Notes: generated by a model from the letters alone, not told the origin. Positions 52,125 through 61,227 are shown, counted from the first letter of the stretch. The stretch: DNA of 64,000 nucleotides from an uncultured Azospirillum sp. (GCA_900539605.1 UQCS01000002.1:26549-90548); one strand, 5' to 3'. Numbers and translations: made by a program.

Positions 52125-53670
52125 AACGTACTCCCGTATTATACCATTCCACCAAATTGCCACGTGTTTTGGTTTTAAACACAACCGCTCCTTTAAAACC
52201 GCTGGCACTGCTACAGATCCACTGGTTATATACTGCTCCCTTCAAAGTGGCCCATTTGGTTCCGGTCGGCGAGGCCAACCGGCTCCACTTGGTTCTGATA
52301 CCGCCTGACGACCACTTTGTCATCCCGGTATTGCCGATATTTTCAGCATAATTCTGTTCCGTATCGTCAAAATCGGTATCAACAAAGATATTAAGCGCAA
52401 ACTGGGTCGAACTTTTGGTTCTCGGATTGATCATCTGAATTTTTTTCAAATTCTCATTGCCGAAATTCGAATAAGCCTGCCGGATATTTCCCAAAATATG
52501 CAACCCGTTATCCGAATACCCTTCGTCAAACAAATACACCCCGCTTGCCGAACCGAAATACAGCCTTCCGTTCAACAATCCCCAGCATAAAGAACGAATA
52601 CCGGTAAAGCGGCACCACGCCCCCGAACTCAAATTAATAACATGCTGCTCAAACTGGCTGCGCACCGGCACATTAAACAAAGCATAACCGCCGCGCGGAT
52701 AAATAATTCCCTGCCACCCGGCCAGGCTTTTGTTGTCCTTAACCCTTTCCAGCACCAACCCGCGAATTTTGTCACTGTACGCCATGCCTGCCGTCCCGCC
52801 CTGAGCCAACGGCATCACCTGGGAAAGCGGGATATATCCGTCTTCGGAAATCATCACGACGTCGCCCTGATACTGGAACACACAGCGCCAACCGATCGGC
52901 CGGCTGACATAATATTTTCCCTTCAGACTCCAGTCATTGGCATTTCCGGGATCGTTTCCGGCATAAACCAACACTTCACCTTCCGAGGTAATAAACAACG
53001 TCAGGTCATCAATTCCCTGTCCGCCGTCCTGAGTCCAGCAGGCAACGGCTTTCAAATGACCGCCGCGGGTTACCAAAGTCGAAAAATCCAGTTCGATCAG
53101 TTTTCCCTGCACCTCACCGGCATTTTCGGAGTACCAGCACTTCAAAGAATTGTGCTCAATATAAAACAACCGTTGTTTGGAAACCGCCACCGAAATCAGT
53201 TTGCGGGGATCAAGCCCGGTACCGCTGATTTCACAATTATGCCATCCCCATTCGCCGTTACTGTTGCGATGATAACTGACCGGCAGGTCATAACCGTTGC
53301 AAGCCAGCAACCGCTCCTTAAATTGTGCATGCTGCCATTTGTTGTTCAAATAACTGCTGCCGCTTTCCGTAACCGCTGTCGGCGTGGTTATATCCCATAT
53401 TTTTCCGTCGCCACAGGCAAACAAACGATCCCCTTCGGAGTGGTGAAATTCCATCAGAGTTTCTATTGCTATACCGGTGTCATTAAGAGCATATGAACGA
53501 TAGCCGCCGCGAAGACATACTTTGGTTTCCGACGGATAATAATTATCCATAACAATCGCATCGGTTTCGTTCATCATATCCAAACTGTCACGGGCATTAA
53601 GACCGCCGGTTGGCGCCGGAAGGGTATAGTTATAAGACCGCCATCCGCGGTTAACTGCTTGCTTTTCCAT
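52099..53670 (-). CDS. P22 gp10-like packaged-DNA stabilisation / tail hub protein
   Basis: 523 aa. N-terminal NYTLPAPTGGLNARDSLDMM and YYPSETKVCLRGGYRSYA are typical of gp10-like tail proteins that close the portal vertex. The rest is a beta-propeller-like repeat (HAQFKERLLACNGYDLPVSY, RLFYIEHNSLKCWYSENAGE, MISEDGYIPLSQVMPLAQGG, YLFDEGYSDNG). It follows the gp4-like adaptor with a 20-bp overlap. It would bind the tail needle and fibres. The family assignment rests on these motifs and on gene order. Confidence 0.85.
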   Translation of the reverse strand: MEKQAVNRGWRSYNYTLPAPTGGLNARDSLDMMNETDAIVMDNYYPSETKVCLRGGYRSYALNDTGIAIETLMEFHHSEGDRLFACGDGKIWDITTPTAVTESGSSYLNNKWQHAQFKERLLACNGYDLPVSYHRNSNGEWGWHNCEISGTGLDPRKLISVAVSKQRLFYIEHNSLKCWYSENAGEVQGKLIELDFSTLVTRGGHLKAVACWTQDGGQGIDDLTLFITSEGEVLVYAGNDPGNANDWSLKGKYYVSRPIGWRCVFQYQGDVVMISEDGYIPLSQVMPLAQGGTAGMAYSDKIRGLVLERVKDNKSLAGWQGIIYPRGGYALFNVPVRSQFEQHVINLSSGAWCRFTGIRSLCWGLLNGRLYFGSASGVYLFDEGYSDNGLHILGNIRQAYSNFGNENLKKIQMINPRTKSSTQFALNIFVDTDFDDTEQNYAENIGNTGMTKWSSGGIRTKWSRLASPTGTKWATLKGAVYNQWICSSASGFKGAVVFKTKTRGNLVEWYNTGVRYEQGSGIL

Positions 53671-54364
53671 GAATAATCACTCCTGAACTGGTTAAATCCG
53701 TTACCAAACCGCCGGCAAGATTGATGTCACGGGTCGCCAGCGTCGCCCCAAAGCGTTTTCGGCATTCTTTTTCATACTCATTGTATTCTTCTTCGTAGCT
53801 TTGACCGTTTCTTGCCTGCAACCGCCACCGAATGGCCAACTTGACCAAATATTCGTCAAACACCGGAATATCGGTGTCCTCGGAGAGTTCTGTTTTTTCG
53901 GTAAACATTTGCCGGTCATACGCAATAACGGCCGAACGATACTGAAAAGCGATTCTTATATCTCCCGGCGGCGGCGTTAAAAAGCGAAACATCGAATTCT
54001 GAATTTTAAACTTAATTTCGCCGCTGTTGTCATGAAAATATTTTTCCCGCTGCCACTGCTCGGGCGTTACCGCACCGATCAGTTTTTCGGCACCATCGCG
54101 AATATAAACGGTATTATTCAATAACTGATAAAAATCCGGACAAAAATCACAAATCGGATAATCACTCTTGCCGGCTACCGTTCTTAAAACACCGTCCTTG
54201 GTCAGTTCCTGCCAGTCGCCGTAACGCAACAAACCGTTCAGAGCATCATTTGCCACACTCAAAAAAATCTTTTCGTTTTGTCCGGCATTTTTAAACAAAC
54301 TTGTCGGCGCCTGCACACAGGCAACCGCCGCCACGTCTTGACAAATCTGTAATATGTTTTTCAT
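53651..54364 (-). CDS. P22 gp4-like head-tail adaptor
   Basis: 237 aa. Short helical start, then GLLRYGDWQELTKDGVLRTV, DFCPDFYQLLNNTVYIRDG, FLTPPPGDIRIAFQYRS and the helical EYLVKLAIRWRLQARNGQSY to EYNEYEKECRKRFGATLAT. This is the pattern of the podovirus adaptor placed directly below the portal. The final Gly/Ser/Leu tail is short. It overlaps the 191-aa gene by 4 bp (ATGA) and gp10-like by 20 bp. Confidence 0.8.
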   Translation of the reverse strand: MKNILQICQDVAAVACVQAPTSLFKNAGQNEKIFLSVANDALNGLLRYGDWQELTKDGVLRTVAGKSDYPICDFCPDFYQLLNNTVYIRDGAEKLIGAVTPEQWQREKYFHDNSGEIKFKIQNSMFRFLTPPPGDIRIAFQYRSAVIAYDRQMFTEKTELSEDTDIPVFDEYLVKLAIRWRLQARNGQSYEEEYNEYEKECRKRFGATLATRDINLAGGLVTDLTSSGVIIHGKASS

Positions 54365-54936
54365 TTTTTTCTCCTGCTGCTTTTCTTTTCAACCGCGGCC
54401 GTGTCCTTCTGTTTCTTAAGTTCGGCAACCTGTTCTTCCAAATACCTAATCCGATCCAAATATTGCTCTTCTTTTTGCTGCCACTGCTTAAGCGAGAGGT
54501 TGTTCTTAGCCTGCTGCAAAAACTTCTGGGCCAAATGTCGTTCATCGGCAATTCCCAGTTGCGCCGCTTTGTCTTCGGGCATCTCGTTCAAAGCTTCCAC
54601 CGTAAAAATCCCGTGTACTTTCAGCGTTTCCACTTCAGCCCGGTTCAAAAAGGCAAATTGTTCCAGCGGGGTTCCTTCCACCACTTGTTTCTTACCCAGC
54701 TGATAACGGGCATACTCGACCGGAAAACGCCGGATTTTTTCCGCCGTCGCCGGCTGATCGTAAACTTCGGAATTATTGTCCTTAATCCTGATCTCGCAAA
54801 AACAGGCCAGTCTGAATTTCGGCAGCCCGTTTGCCCCCACTTCACCGGTCTTCACCGCCCGGTCATAAAAGCGGGCAACCACGCCTTCTTCGCTGCAACT
54901 GTTATTTGCAATTCTTTCAAACATCGCAAAATCCAT
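54361..54936 (-). CDS. Phage protein, possible head or assembly factor (191 aa)
   Basis: Residues 1-80 are compact (GANGLPKFRLACFCEIRIKD and RRFPVEYARYQLGK). The middle has EVETLKVHGIFTVEALNEM, resembling a short helix-hairpin element, and the end is a Lys/Gln-rich coiled coil (QQKEEQYLDRIRYLEEQVAE) with a basic tail (KKSSRRKK). The position between coat and gp4 is that of podovirus head-stabilising or assembly genes. Not otherwise recognised. Start at 54936 with AGGAG; a terminator stands just before it. Confidence 0.65.
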   Translation of the reverse strand: MDFAMFERIANNSCSEEGVVARFYDRAVKTGEVGANGLPKFRLACFCEIRIKDNNSEVYDQPATAEKIRRFPVEYARYQLGKKQVVEGTPLEQFAFLNRAEVETLKVHGIFTVEALNEMPEDKAAQLGIADERHLAQKFLQQAKNNLSLKQWQQKEEQYLDRIRYLEEQVAELKKQKDTAAVEKKSSRRKK

Positions 54937-54951
54937 TTTTTTCTCCTAAAC

Positions 54952-55008
54952 AAAAAAGCGGCAATTTTGCCGCAATAATTAAAAAAATGCAGGCAACTCA
55001 TTACCTGC
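54952..55008 (-). terminator. Two terminator-like hairpins in tandem, upstream of the 191-aa gene
   Basis: First (minus strand order) GCAGG...CCTGC with one mismatch (54989-55008), then a run of seven T. Next GCGGCA/TGCCGC (54958-54973), then six T. The second lies only 16 bp before the start codon of the 191-aa gene, so a transcript from the coat region must pass it to express that gene. Confidence 0.65.
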
Positions 55009-55047
55009 CGCTTTCAAAACTCCTATTTTAACCGTAATCGGTTTTTA

Positions 55048-55073
55048 CAATTTATAATAGAAATTATAAATTG
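55048..55073. repeat. Perfect 11-bp palindrome with 4-bp spacer in the gap after the coat gene
   Basis: CAATTTATAAT and ATTATAAATTG (55048-55058 and 55063-55073) around AGAA. All A/T except the ends. It may be an operator or an RNA hairpin. It sits in a 346-bp gap (54937-55282) that holds no protein gene I can support. A 28-codon frame at 55101-55187 has no convincing features. Confidence 0.6.
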
Positions 55074-55220
55074 CTTCTCCGCTATACCGCATATCACTGT
55101 TCACACTTCAATCAGACAGTTTTCAATCCGAGTCCTATATTCTCCGCCAATCTGTGTCCCGTAAATCTGTAGCAGCTTCCTCCTCATATCACGACAACCG
55201 CCTTTAAAATCTCATCAATA

Positions 55221-55252
55221 TAAAAAGAAAGCCCGGCTAACCCGGGCTTTCT
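55221..55252 (-). terminator. Terminator of the coat gene
   Basis: GAAAGCCCGG/CCGGGCTTTC (55227-55236 and 55242-55251), a 10-bp stem with a 5-nt loop, followed by a T tract. It lies 30 bp after the coat stop. Confidence 0.88.
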
Positions 55253-55282
55253 CCTCTACCATTACACCGTTTTTTTACATCC

Positions 55283-56299
55283 CTATTCCGGATTGCTTTC
55301 TGTTTTGGTTTCAGCATCAGCAGAATCATCAGCGGATTTATCAATCAAAACCCCCTGCAAAGCGGCATTAGACATTGTCATATTGCCGGCCCAGCCAACG
55401 ATCTTATAAATCGCGTCCTGATTAACCGCCATCCGGTCACCGCCGATTACTTTCATATCACGATCCTTATGGGTACGCAGATAAATGTAGTTCGTATTCA
55501 GGAAATACATTTTGTCATCCGGACAATTACCGCCCTGACCGCCATCAAACACTACATCGGCGCCTTTATAACGCAGAGAAGTAAACCCGGCTTCTGCCAG
55601 TTTCGGTTCGGTATAACGCTGCAAAGCCGTCAAAGACTGTTCAAAATTGACATACATGTTGTTGCCGGCAATAATCAGATCCGGTTTGTCCGAACCACGA
55701 CACAGCGACAGAAACATTTTATCCATTGCCGGGCGCAGGGTTTCGGCCGTAAAAGCCGTGGTTGCCATCACCGACTTGTTACGCCAGAATTCGTTGCCCG
55801 AAGTTGCACGGTTAATTCCGCCCACCGTACCGGTCTCCGGTGCATCGGCCACCAACAGGGCCAAACCGCCGATTGCTTTGCCGCCGGCAGCGGTACCGTC
55901 GCCGTATACGGCCTCGGACATCTTGTTGCACATGGTTTTCTGAGCGTTGTCAATTCGTTTTTCAAACAAATCCATTACCTGATATTTACCCGAGTTCTTC
56001 AACATATCTTCACCCGAAACCGCAACCGGAACCGCGCATAGTTTCAGACTGTATTCGGCAGCGGTAAACAGCTGTTTCGGCGTATACTGAATCGAATCAT
56101 AACCCGAATACCAGCTCATATCGCCCTGACCATATTCCAGTTCTTCCAAAATTTTGGAACCGCCGTGAATCACACGATTGTGCCCTTTGGCTCGCAGACG
56201 ATTCAAAAGCGCATTGTTGCTGGAAACGGCATCGGCAATCTGGCCGCTGCGGTTTTCCAAAGTGAACGTAAAAATTTCATTATAGTTTTGATTAGCCAT
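55283..56299 (-). CDS. Phage major capsid (coat) protein
   Basis: 338 aa. N-terminal FTFTLENRSGQIADAVSSNN; DLFEKRIDNAQKTMCNKMSE (spine helix), and GTVGGINRATSGNEFWRN, a block I associate with podovirus and siphovirus coat proteins of the HK97-like fold. C-terminal FLNTNYIYLRTHKDRDM and GDRMAVNQDAIYKIVG complete the usual pattern. An acidic Ala/Asp/Glu tail may be exposed. Good AAGGA site before ATG 56299. It follows the putative scaffold gene and ends at a strong terminator, as expected for the most abundant virion protein. Confidence 0.85.
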   Translation of the reverse strand: MANQNYNEIFTFTLENRSGQIADAVSSNNALLNRLRAKGHNRVIHGGSKILEELEYGQGDMSWYSGYDSIQYTPKQLFTAAEYSLKLCAVPVAVSGEDMLKNSGKYQVMDLFEKRIDNAQKTMCNKMSEAVYGDGTAAGGKAIGGLALLVADAPETGTVGGINRATSGNEFWRNKSVMATTAFTAETLRPAMDKMFLSLCRGSDKPDLIIAGNNMYVNFEQSLTALQRYTEPKLAEAGFTSLRYKGADVVFDGGQGGNCPDDKMYFLNTNYIYLRTHKDRDMKVIGGDRMAVNQDAIYKIVGWAGNMTMSNAALQGVLIDKSADDSADAETKTESNPE

Positions 56300-56355
56300 T
56301 TTATTTTTCCTTTATAAAAAATGATTTAATAGATTGTTGTTTCATAATTATTTGT

Positions 56356-57042
56356 TTAATCTTCCAATTCGGCGAATTTTCTTTCCAAAATCTGACGAGT
56401 CGTCAGATTTTCCAAACCACCCGGCGCCGCCGCTTTGCCTTGCGGCGAAAAACCGGCAGCCTTTGCCTTGCGGGCGGCTTCCGCTGCGGCGGCAGTTTCC
56501 GCATACCGGCGTTCACGTTCGTCAAAACGTTGCTGCAACCGGCGCAAACTTTCCGTCAACAGGGCAATTTTAAATTCGCTAATTTCCGAGGCACGATCCG
56601 TTTTTCCCGCAAAATCAGATTCAACACCATACGCCTTGGCCAAATGGTGCAAGGTTTCGCGCGGTGAAGCTTCCAACATTTCTTCGGCAAAAATCAGCTT
56701 CTCAATCCAGTCACGCGCCGACTTAAAACCGTGTCGGCACCCTTTGGTCGAAAAAGCTTCATCTAAAAAACGTTTAGCCTGCAGTTCATTGTTGAGTCTG
56801 GAAAAAGCTCTTTCAATCTCGCTCTCCCGTTCATACAGATAACGCCTCATAACGGGCGGAAGAGATTTAAAAATTTCCCAATACTCTTTCTTATAAGAAG
56901 GCGGTGCCTGCAAATATTCATCTGCATCCATCAGCTCTTCTTCCATTTCCGGACTTTGCGGATAATCCGCCGAAGCCGGTCCTAAATTCTCATATTTCTC
57001 AAACTGTTCCTCCAGGAACCGTCTGGTGTCACTTTTTTGCAT
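56356..57042 (-). CDS. Putative phage scaffolding protein
   Basis: 228 aa from the ATG at 57042 (AAGGAG 7 bp upstream); a longer frame overlaps the previous gene heavily. Nearly all helix: acidic start (MEEELMDADEYL), EIERAFSRLNNELQAKRFLD, a coiled coil ESLRRLQQRFDERERRYAET and an Ala/Lys-rich end with a final LTTRQILERKFAELED. The place between portal and coat, charge and helix content fit a scaffolding protein; there is no direct sequence match, so this rests on context. Confidence 0.65.
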   Translation of the reverse strand: MQKSDTRRFLEEQFEKYENLGPASADYPQSPEMEEELMDADEYLQAPPSYKKEYWEIFKSLPPVMRRYLYERESEIERAFSRLNNELQAKRFLDEAFSTKGCRHGFKSARDWIEKLIFAEEMLEASPRETLHHLAKAYGVESDFAGKTDRASEISEFKIALLTESLRRLQQRFDERERRYAETAAAAEAARKAKAAGFSPQGKAAAPGGLENLTTRQILERKFAELED

Positions 57043-57265
57043 ACCATATACTCCTTTTATAATTACGAATAAACTCTGCCCACAGATCCTTGCGCAAAGC
57101 CCGTTCATTATTAAGACGCACTTCTTTGCGAAATTCGTCCGAATAATCTCCTGCCAAGGCAAGATTGTTTGCCTTTAAAAAACGATCGACATCCTGCTGG
57201 CAGGATGCCGTAGAACCGTCCGGAAGCACAATCTCTTCCGTCCACTGCTTGTTAAAGTAGGTCAC
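57029..57265 (-). CDS. Small phage protein after the portal gene (78 aa)
   Basis: Small soluble protein, MTYFNKQWTEEIVLPDGSTA to LWAEFIRNYKRSIWY. It overlaps the portal stop by 4 bp (ATGA) and the putative scaffold start by 14 bp, so it is translated as part of the chain. Function unknown. Confidence 0.65.
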   Translation of the reverse strand: MTYFNKQWTEEIVLPDGSTASCQQDVDRFLKANNLALAGDYSDEFRKEVRLNNERALRKDLWAEFIRNYKRSIWYAKK

Positions 57266-59097
57266 CGTCTCACCTCTCCTTTCGCCTCCAGTTCAAGCTT
57301 TTGTGTCTTGATCATCGTTTCCGCCGCCAGCTGACGGTTTTCCAGATCAATCCGTTGTTGTTCAAGCCTCTCTTTCACTTCAAGCTCTTTGGCTTTTAAC
57401 TGGTTTTTCTGCAATTCGATCGTTAAGATCGGGTTTTCTTGCGGCTGCTGAAGAGCTGCCTGCTGTTGTTGCTGTTCCTGTGCTTTCTGCTGTTGTTCCA
57501 AAAATACCGAAACGTCGGCAAACACTTTTTCCAGCATATTCTCAAAAACCCGGCCGCGCGGCAGCGTATCCACCACTACTTCAATCATGGTTTTATACAG
57601 CGGCAGCAACAACGGCTGCTGAGTAACCGTGGTCAGCGCCGTCATCACCATTTCATTAATCGTCTTCACCGCCATTATCGCCCGGTTGCTTTCTTCATCA
57701 CGGTTAAACACCGCGTCGGTCTCAATGCTGAAAACCATTCCGCGCAGCTTTTCGGTTTTCAGAATATTCACCGCCGCATCCACGGTCTGTACATCCTGAC
57801 GTTTGGCCTCATCCAAAAAACCTGCCAAACGCTCCGGCTCAAACATTTCACAGATAATTTCAGCCTTAATCCGCAACAAATCACGAATAAAGCGCTGCAT
57901 GTCATTCTGCCGATCCTGATTACGCAAAGTGCCGAAGTTGGTCTTCTTAATCACCGCCGTCGCCGTATCACTCTCATTGGAATTTCCGCGCATAATGTCA
58001 CTCACGCCAGTAACGTCAAAAATACTGGCAATCACTTCCTGTCGCCGCAACGCCAATTGCTCCAGCGCTGTCACATACTGCTCAATCGGCGCAAAATCGA
58101 CAATTCCGCGAATACCTCCCGATTCCCGTAGTTTCACAAAATCGCTTACCGCCACCAGCGTGACATCTTTACTCAAAATATCCGCCAACTCAGGAAAGGC
58201 GTTATCATAAGCACCGCTCACTTTTAATGCCTGCATTGTCAGCTTCATTCGCGAATTAATGCCATTCAATTCATTCAGCATCTCCCGAATCATGCAATAA
58301 TCCGGCACCGGAATAATGCTATCGTTGGTGGCAGTAGCGTAAATCGGCTTCGGACAAGGAAAAAAACCGTTGATATTCAACAAATTTTCCCCAACTTTCA
58401 AAAAGCGGTCCGACACCGCCTTGGACAACCAGAAGATCTTGCCCGACAATTTGTCCCACACTTCGTATATACAAATATCGCCATTGTCGTCCTCACCCTT
58501 CCATAAACTCTCGCCAAACTCGTCCGAGGCTTTTTCACGACTCATATAGATCTTTCTTGCCACCCAGGTCACATCTTCCCATACGCCGACACGGTCAGTG
58601 TCGGTCAGAAAATACCGCGGATCCAAATAAATAGATTCCACGGTCTCCCCGCTTTTCACCGTAATCTCAGCTTCCGGATTAAGCGGATCTGCGGTTGTTT
58701 CAATCTTAGGCTTATACTGTTCCCAAATAATTCCGGCACCGGAAATCAGAAAGTCATTGCGTGCATATTTGATCACACTGTCAAAATCAAACTGTTCCAA
58801 ATCCCATTTCAACGCCTTTTCCAACATTTCACAGGCCAGCTTTTCAGCCTTGCCCGAATTTTTATCCGAACGCTCGACGTAAAACTTCGGCTGCCTGAAA
58901 TATAAAAAAGGTTTCAACGTTTCTATCGACGACCAAAAAATATTATATTTTCCGCCGCGACTGCTTTTGCTGTCTTTGTAAAACTCTCTGGTTTCCTTCA
59001 CCAAATCATAATACTTCGCATACGCCTTCTCGGCATCGCCGATTTTTTTCAGCCATTCTTCCACTTGACTGCGCTCGTTTTGTTTATCCTCACTCAT
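57262..59097 (-). CDS. P22-like portal protein
   Basis: 611 aa from the ATG at 59097 (GGGAG upstream), which overlaps the GroES-like gene by 8 bp. Early WLKKIGDAEKAYAKYYDLVK and KYNIFWSSIETLKPFLYFRQ are the clip/wing start of P22 gp1-type portals; SIYLDPRYFLTD, EMLNELNGINSRMKLTM, DIMRGNSNESDTATAVIKKT and RMQRFIRDLLRIKAEIICEM-like blocks follow. A Gln-rich C-terminal coiled coil (QQQKAQEQQQQQAALQQ) replaces the long barrel. It forms the dodecameric DNA gate. Confidence 0.88.
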   Translation of the reverse strand: MSEDKQNERSQVEEWLKKIGDAEKAYAKYYDLVKETREFYKDSKSSRGGKYNIFWSSIETLKPFLYFRQPKFYVERSDKNSGKAEKLACEMLEKALKWDLEQFDFDSVIKYARNDFLISGAGIIWEQYKPKIETTADPLNPEAEITVKSGETVESIYLDPRYFLTDTDRVGVWEDVTWVARKIYMSREKASDEFGESLWKGEDDNGDICIYEVWDKLSGKIFWLSKAVSDRFLKVGENLLNINGFFPCPKPIYATATNDSIIPVPDYCMIREMLNELNGINSRMKLTMQALKVSGAYDNAFPELADILSKDVTLVAVSDFVKLRESGGIRGIVDFAPIEQYVTALEQLALRRQEVIASIFDVTGVSDIMRGNSNESDTATAVIKKTNFGTLRNQDRQNDMQRFIRDLLRIKAEIICEMFEPERLAGFLDEAKRQDVQTVDAAVNILKTEKLRGMVFSIETDAVFNRDEESNRAIMAVKTINEMVMTALTTVTQQPLLLPLYKTMIEVVVDTLPRGRVFENMLEKVFADVSVFLEQQQKAQEQQQQQAALQQPQENPILTIELQKNQLKAKELEVKERLEQQRIDLENRQLAAETMIKTQKLELEAKGEVRR

Positions 59098-59350
59098 CGC
59101 ATAACACTCCCAAAATACTGTTTTCGCGAACCACAACCACATTTTCATCCGGGGTTTCCAGTTCATCAAACACATGAAACAAAACCCGCTCACCCGGCTT
59201 CACCGTCTTCACCTGCTCGCCTACACTCTCCACGATGCCGGTCGTCCGCGGTTCTTCAATATCAACCGCCAGCAGCACCCCGCCGGGTGTTTTTTCCTGC
59301 TTTGGTTCGACCCGGATAAAAACCCGGTCGGCAATTGCTTTTATTTTCAT
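59090..59350 (-). CDS. Phage-encoded GroES-like co-chaperonin
   Basis: 86 aa, the size of a GroES without extension. The sequence follows cpn10: KIKAIADRVFIRVEP (first strand), the mobile loop with QEKTPGGVLLAVDIEEP (GG-hydrophobic-hydrophobic contact for GroEL), GIVESVGEQVKTVKPGERVL, and VVVVRENSILGVL at the end. No GroEL gene is near. Phages such as T4 (gp31) and several podoviruses carry their own co-chaperonin to fold the coat protein with host GroEL; the same role is inferred here. It is located between a putative ejection gene and portal. Confidence 0.88.
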   Translation of the reverse strand: MKIKAIADRVFIRVEPKQEKTPGGVLLAVDIEEPRTTGIVESVGEQVKTVKPGERVLFHVFDELETPDENVVVVRENSILGVLCDE

Positions 59351-59383
59351 TTTTCCTCCTTAAAAAAATCTCCGTACCGATAA

Positions 59384-59417
59384 AAAAGCCGGCGTTCAGT
59401 CAAAACCGCCGCCGGCT
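59384..59417 (-). terminator. Terminator after the putative ejection gene
   Basis: AGCCGGCG/CGCCGGCT (59389-59396 and 59410-59417) with a 13-nt loop, followed by six T on the minus strand. It lies 8 bp after the stop at 59425. Confidence 0.8.
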
Positions 59418-59424
59418 CAGTATC

Positions 59425-61158
59425 CTATTCGCCCTGATATCTTCCGATCTGTCCGCTCAGCGCCATCGGCAACAACGGGTCGACAATTCCGCGGCTAAAA
59501 TCAAGATAACGTTGAAAAGAATTCAAATCCTGATGGGCAAGCATATTTGCAACTTCCTGATTATAGGCCTGACTCCATCCTTGCCGATAGTTTGCATACT
59601 GCGGAACACTCCGATCCATCAGTCCTTGCAATTTACCTGCTGCTTTCGCTGCTCCCTGACCTTCCAAAACTTTTCTTGTTCGGTCCAGCACCATAAAATC
59701 AGTATTTGCAAGACCGCTTAAATGCTTATCGCCGCGTTTGGAGATATCAATTGCTTTTTGTACAGTCGCATTTTTATCCGCCAAATGAGCTATTTCTGAC
59801 AAATAACCGTCTTTAACCGCCTGCGGACTAATACCGGTCGATTGCATAAAACGGTTACTAACCTCCAGATCATTAACCGGATGTCTGAACTCATTGGCAA
59901 TGTATCGGCTGTTTGGGGTTGCAAACTTATTAAAAATTTCTCCCTCACGCCGTTGAATAACCAAATCATACATATCTCTCTTAGATCCTGTATTATGATA
60001 TTTGGTCATAAAATACTTGGTCGGCCGCTGCTGGGTAAATTTCCACGCCGCAACGTCAGGCTTGGTATAAGTGTTTGACAGTGTATCCAACATTCCTTTT
60101 CGACCTTCGTCTTTCATAAAATGGTTCACCTTGCTCGTACCGTCGGAATATAAACTTTTATTAATTTTCCGTGCTTCGTTGTTTAAAATCTCGTCATAAA
60201 CTTTTTCGTTTCTCACTTTATAAGGAGTCCTCGGTGTCCCTGGAAGTTTATTAAAATGTCCGGAAATTTCATAAACTTCCATATCTCCCACTTTTCCCAA
60301 CTCATCCAGCATCGGCTTGGTCTTCAAATTGGCACGCCGCTTAAATGCAGCAACGTCATCCCCGTAGTGTTTCGGAAGCATACCGCTTTGCTGTAAGTTC
60401 CGCGCTTCCTGCATCGCAAAATCCACACCGGCTTCCCCGGTCGGTCCGCGGCGTATCTTTGTAATACTCTGCAATTTCGGACTGTATTTTGTCATTATCG
60501 GCCGCAAATAACGTCCGCCGGCCTGCAATGCTCTGCCAAAAGCATATCCTGACATTGCACCGTTTACACCACCTTCAAGCATATTTATTAAAAGATCTTC
60601 CGGATTCTCAGTCGCAAAAGCCGCATTTATCATTCCGTCAATACCGCCGCCGACCGAACTTTGCGCCACCCCTTTAAGCCCCGCTTTTGCCAAACCGCCG
60701 GACAAAGCCGAGCCACCGCCGACCATATTACCGGCAATTTCCAAACCGGCACCGGTCAGAGAATTGACTAAACCGATTCCGGCATCGTCCGCCGCTTGCT
60801 GCAATCTTTGTTTGCGTTCTTCATAATTACCGCCCAACTTACGGTTCAACCAGTCATAAGCGCCGAAAGTCGCCCCGCTCAGCACGCGCTCGGCACCCTG
60901 CAATGACTGCCCGCCAACATCCAGCCAATCATCCAAGTTCATGTTCTTAATCCCCTGCCACAACGGACTGGCATTGTTCCATTTTTCAGCCTGTTGAAGA
61001 TTGCATTCAGCCACAATTTCTTGCGGCGTCAACTGCCGAACCGGTTGCTTCTTAGGATACCCCCACTCATCCAAATTGCGTCTTTCAAACTCATCTTCAA
61101 CCAGTTGCTGAGTTCTTTCCCAACCTTCCCTCTGGGCCTTAAATCTGTCATAACTCAT
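59425..61158 (-). CDS. Large phage protein, putative DNA-ejection protein
   Basis: 577 aa. N-terminal charged helices (residues 1-90), then an Ala/Gly-rich hydrophobic middle (GIGLVNSLTGAGLEIAGNMV, GGGSALSGGLAKAGLKG) typical of phage ejection or membrane-interacting proteins, and a long C-terminal half with YKVRNEKVYDEIL, KPDVAAWKFTQQRPTKYF and PHQ-type helical segments. No enzyme motif is obvious. It is located between terL and GroES, where P22 has no gene, so the role is inferred from composition. It could be an unrelated virion protein or a cargo protein. Confidence 0.55.
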   Translation of the reverse strand: MSYDRFKAQREGWERTQQLVEDEFERRNLDEWGYPKKQPVRQLTPQEIVAECNLQQAEKWNNASPLWQGIKNMNLDDWLDVGGQSLQGAERVLSGATFGAYDWLNRKLGGNYEERKQRLQQAADDAGIGLVNSLTGAGLEIAGNMVGGGSALSGGLAKAGLKGVAQSSVGGGIDGMINAAFATENPEDLLINMLEGGVNGAMSGYAFGRALQAGGRYLRPIMTKYSPKLQSITKIRRGPTGEAGVDFAMQEARNLQQSGMLPKHYGDDVAAFKRRANLKTKPMLDELGKVGDMEVYEISGHFNKLPGTPRTPYKVRNEKVYDEILNNEARKINKSLYSDGTSKVNHFMKDEGRKGMLDTLSNTYTKPDVAAWKFTQQRPTKYFMTKYHNTGSKRDMYDLVIQRREGEIFNKFATPNSRYIANEFRHPVNDLEVSNRFMQSTGISPQAVKDGYLSEIAHLADKNATVQKAIDISKRGDKHLSGLANTDFMVLDRTRKVLEGQGAAKAAGKLQGLMDRSVPQYANYRQGWSQAYNQEVANMLAHQDLNSFQRYLDFSRGIVDPLLPMALSGQIGRYQGE

Positions 61159-61227
61159 TTCATTTTCCCTATTTTTTACTAATTAAAACAATTGCAAAGC
61201 TACATAACCCGTCCCGCTTTTTTATAC

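Noticed and set aside
55101..55187. 28-codon minus-strand frame in the gap after coat
   Set aside because: It lies between terminators, has no separate ribosome-binding site before its ATG and resembles nothing known.
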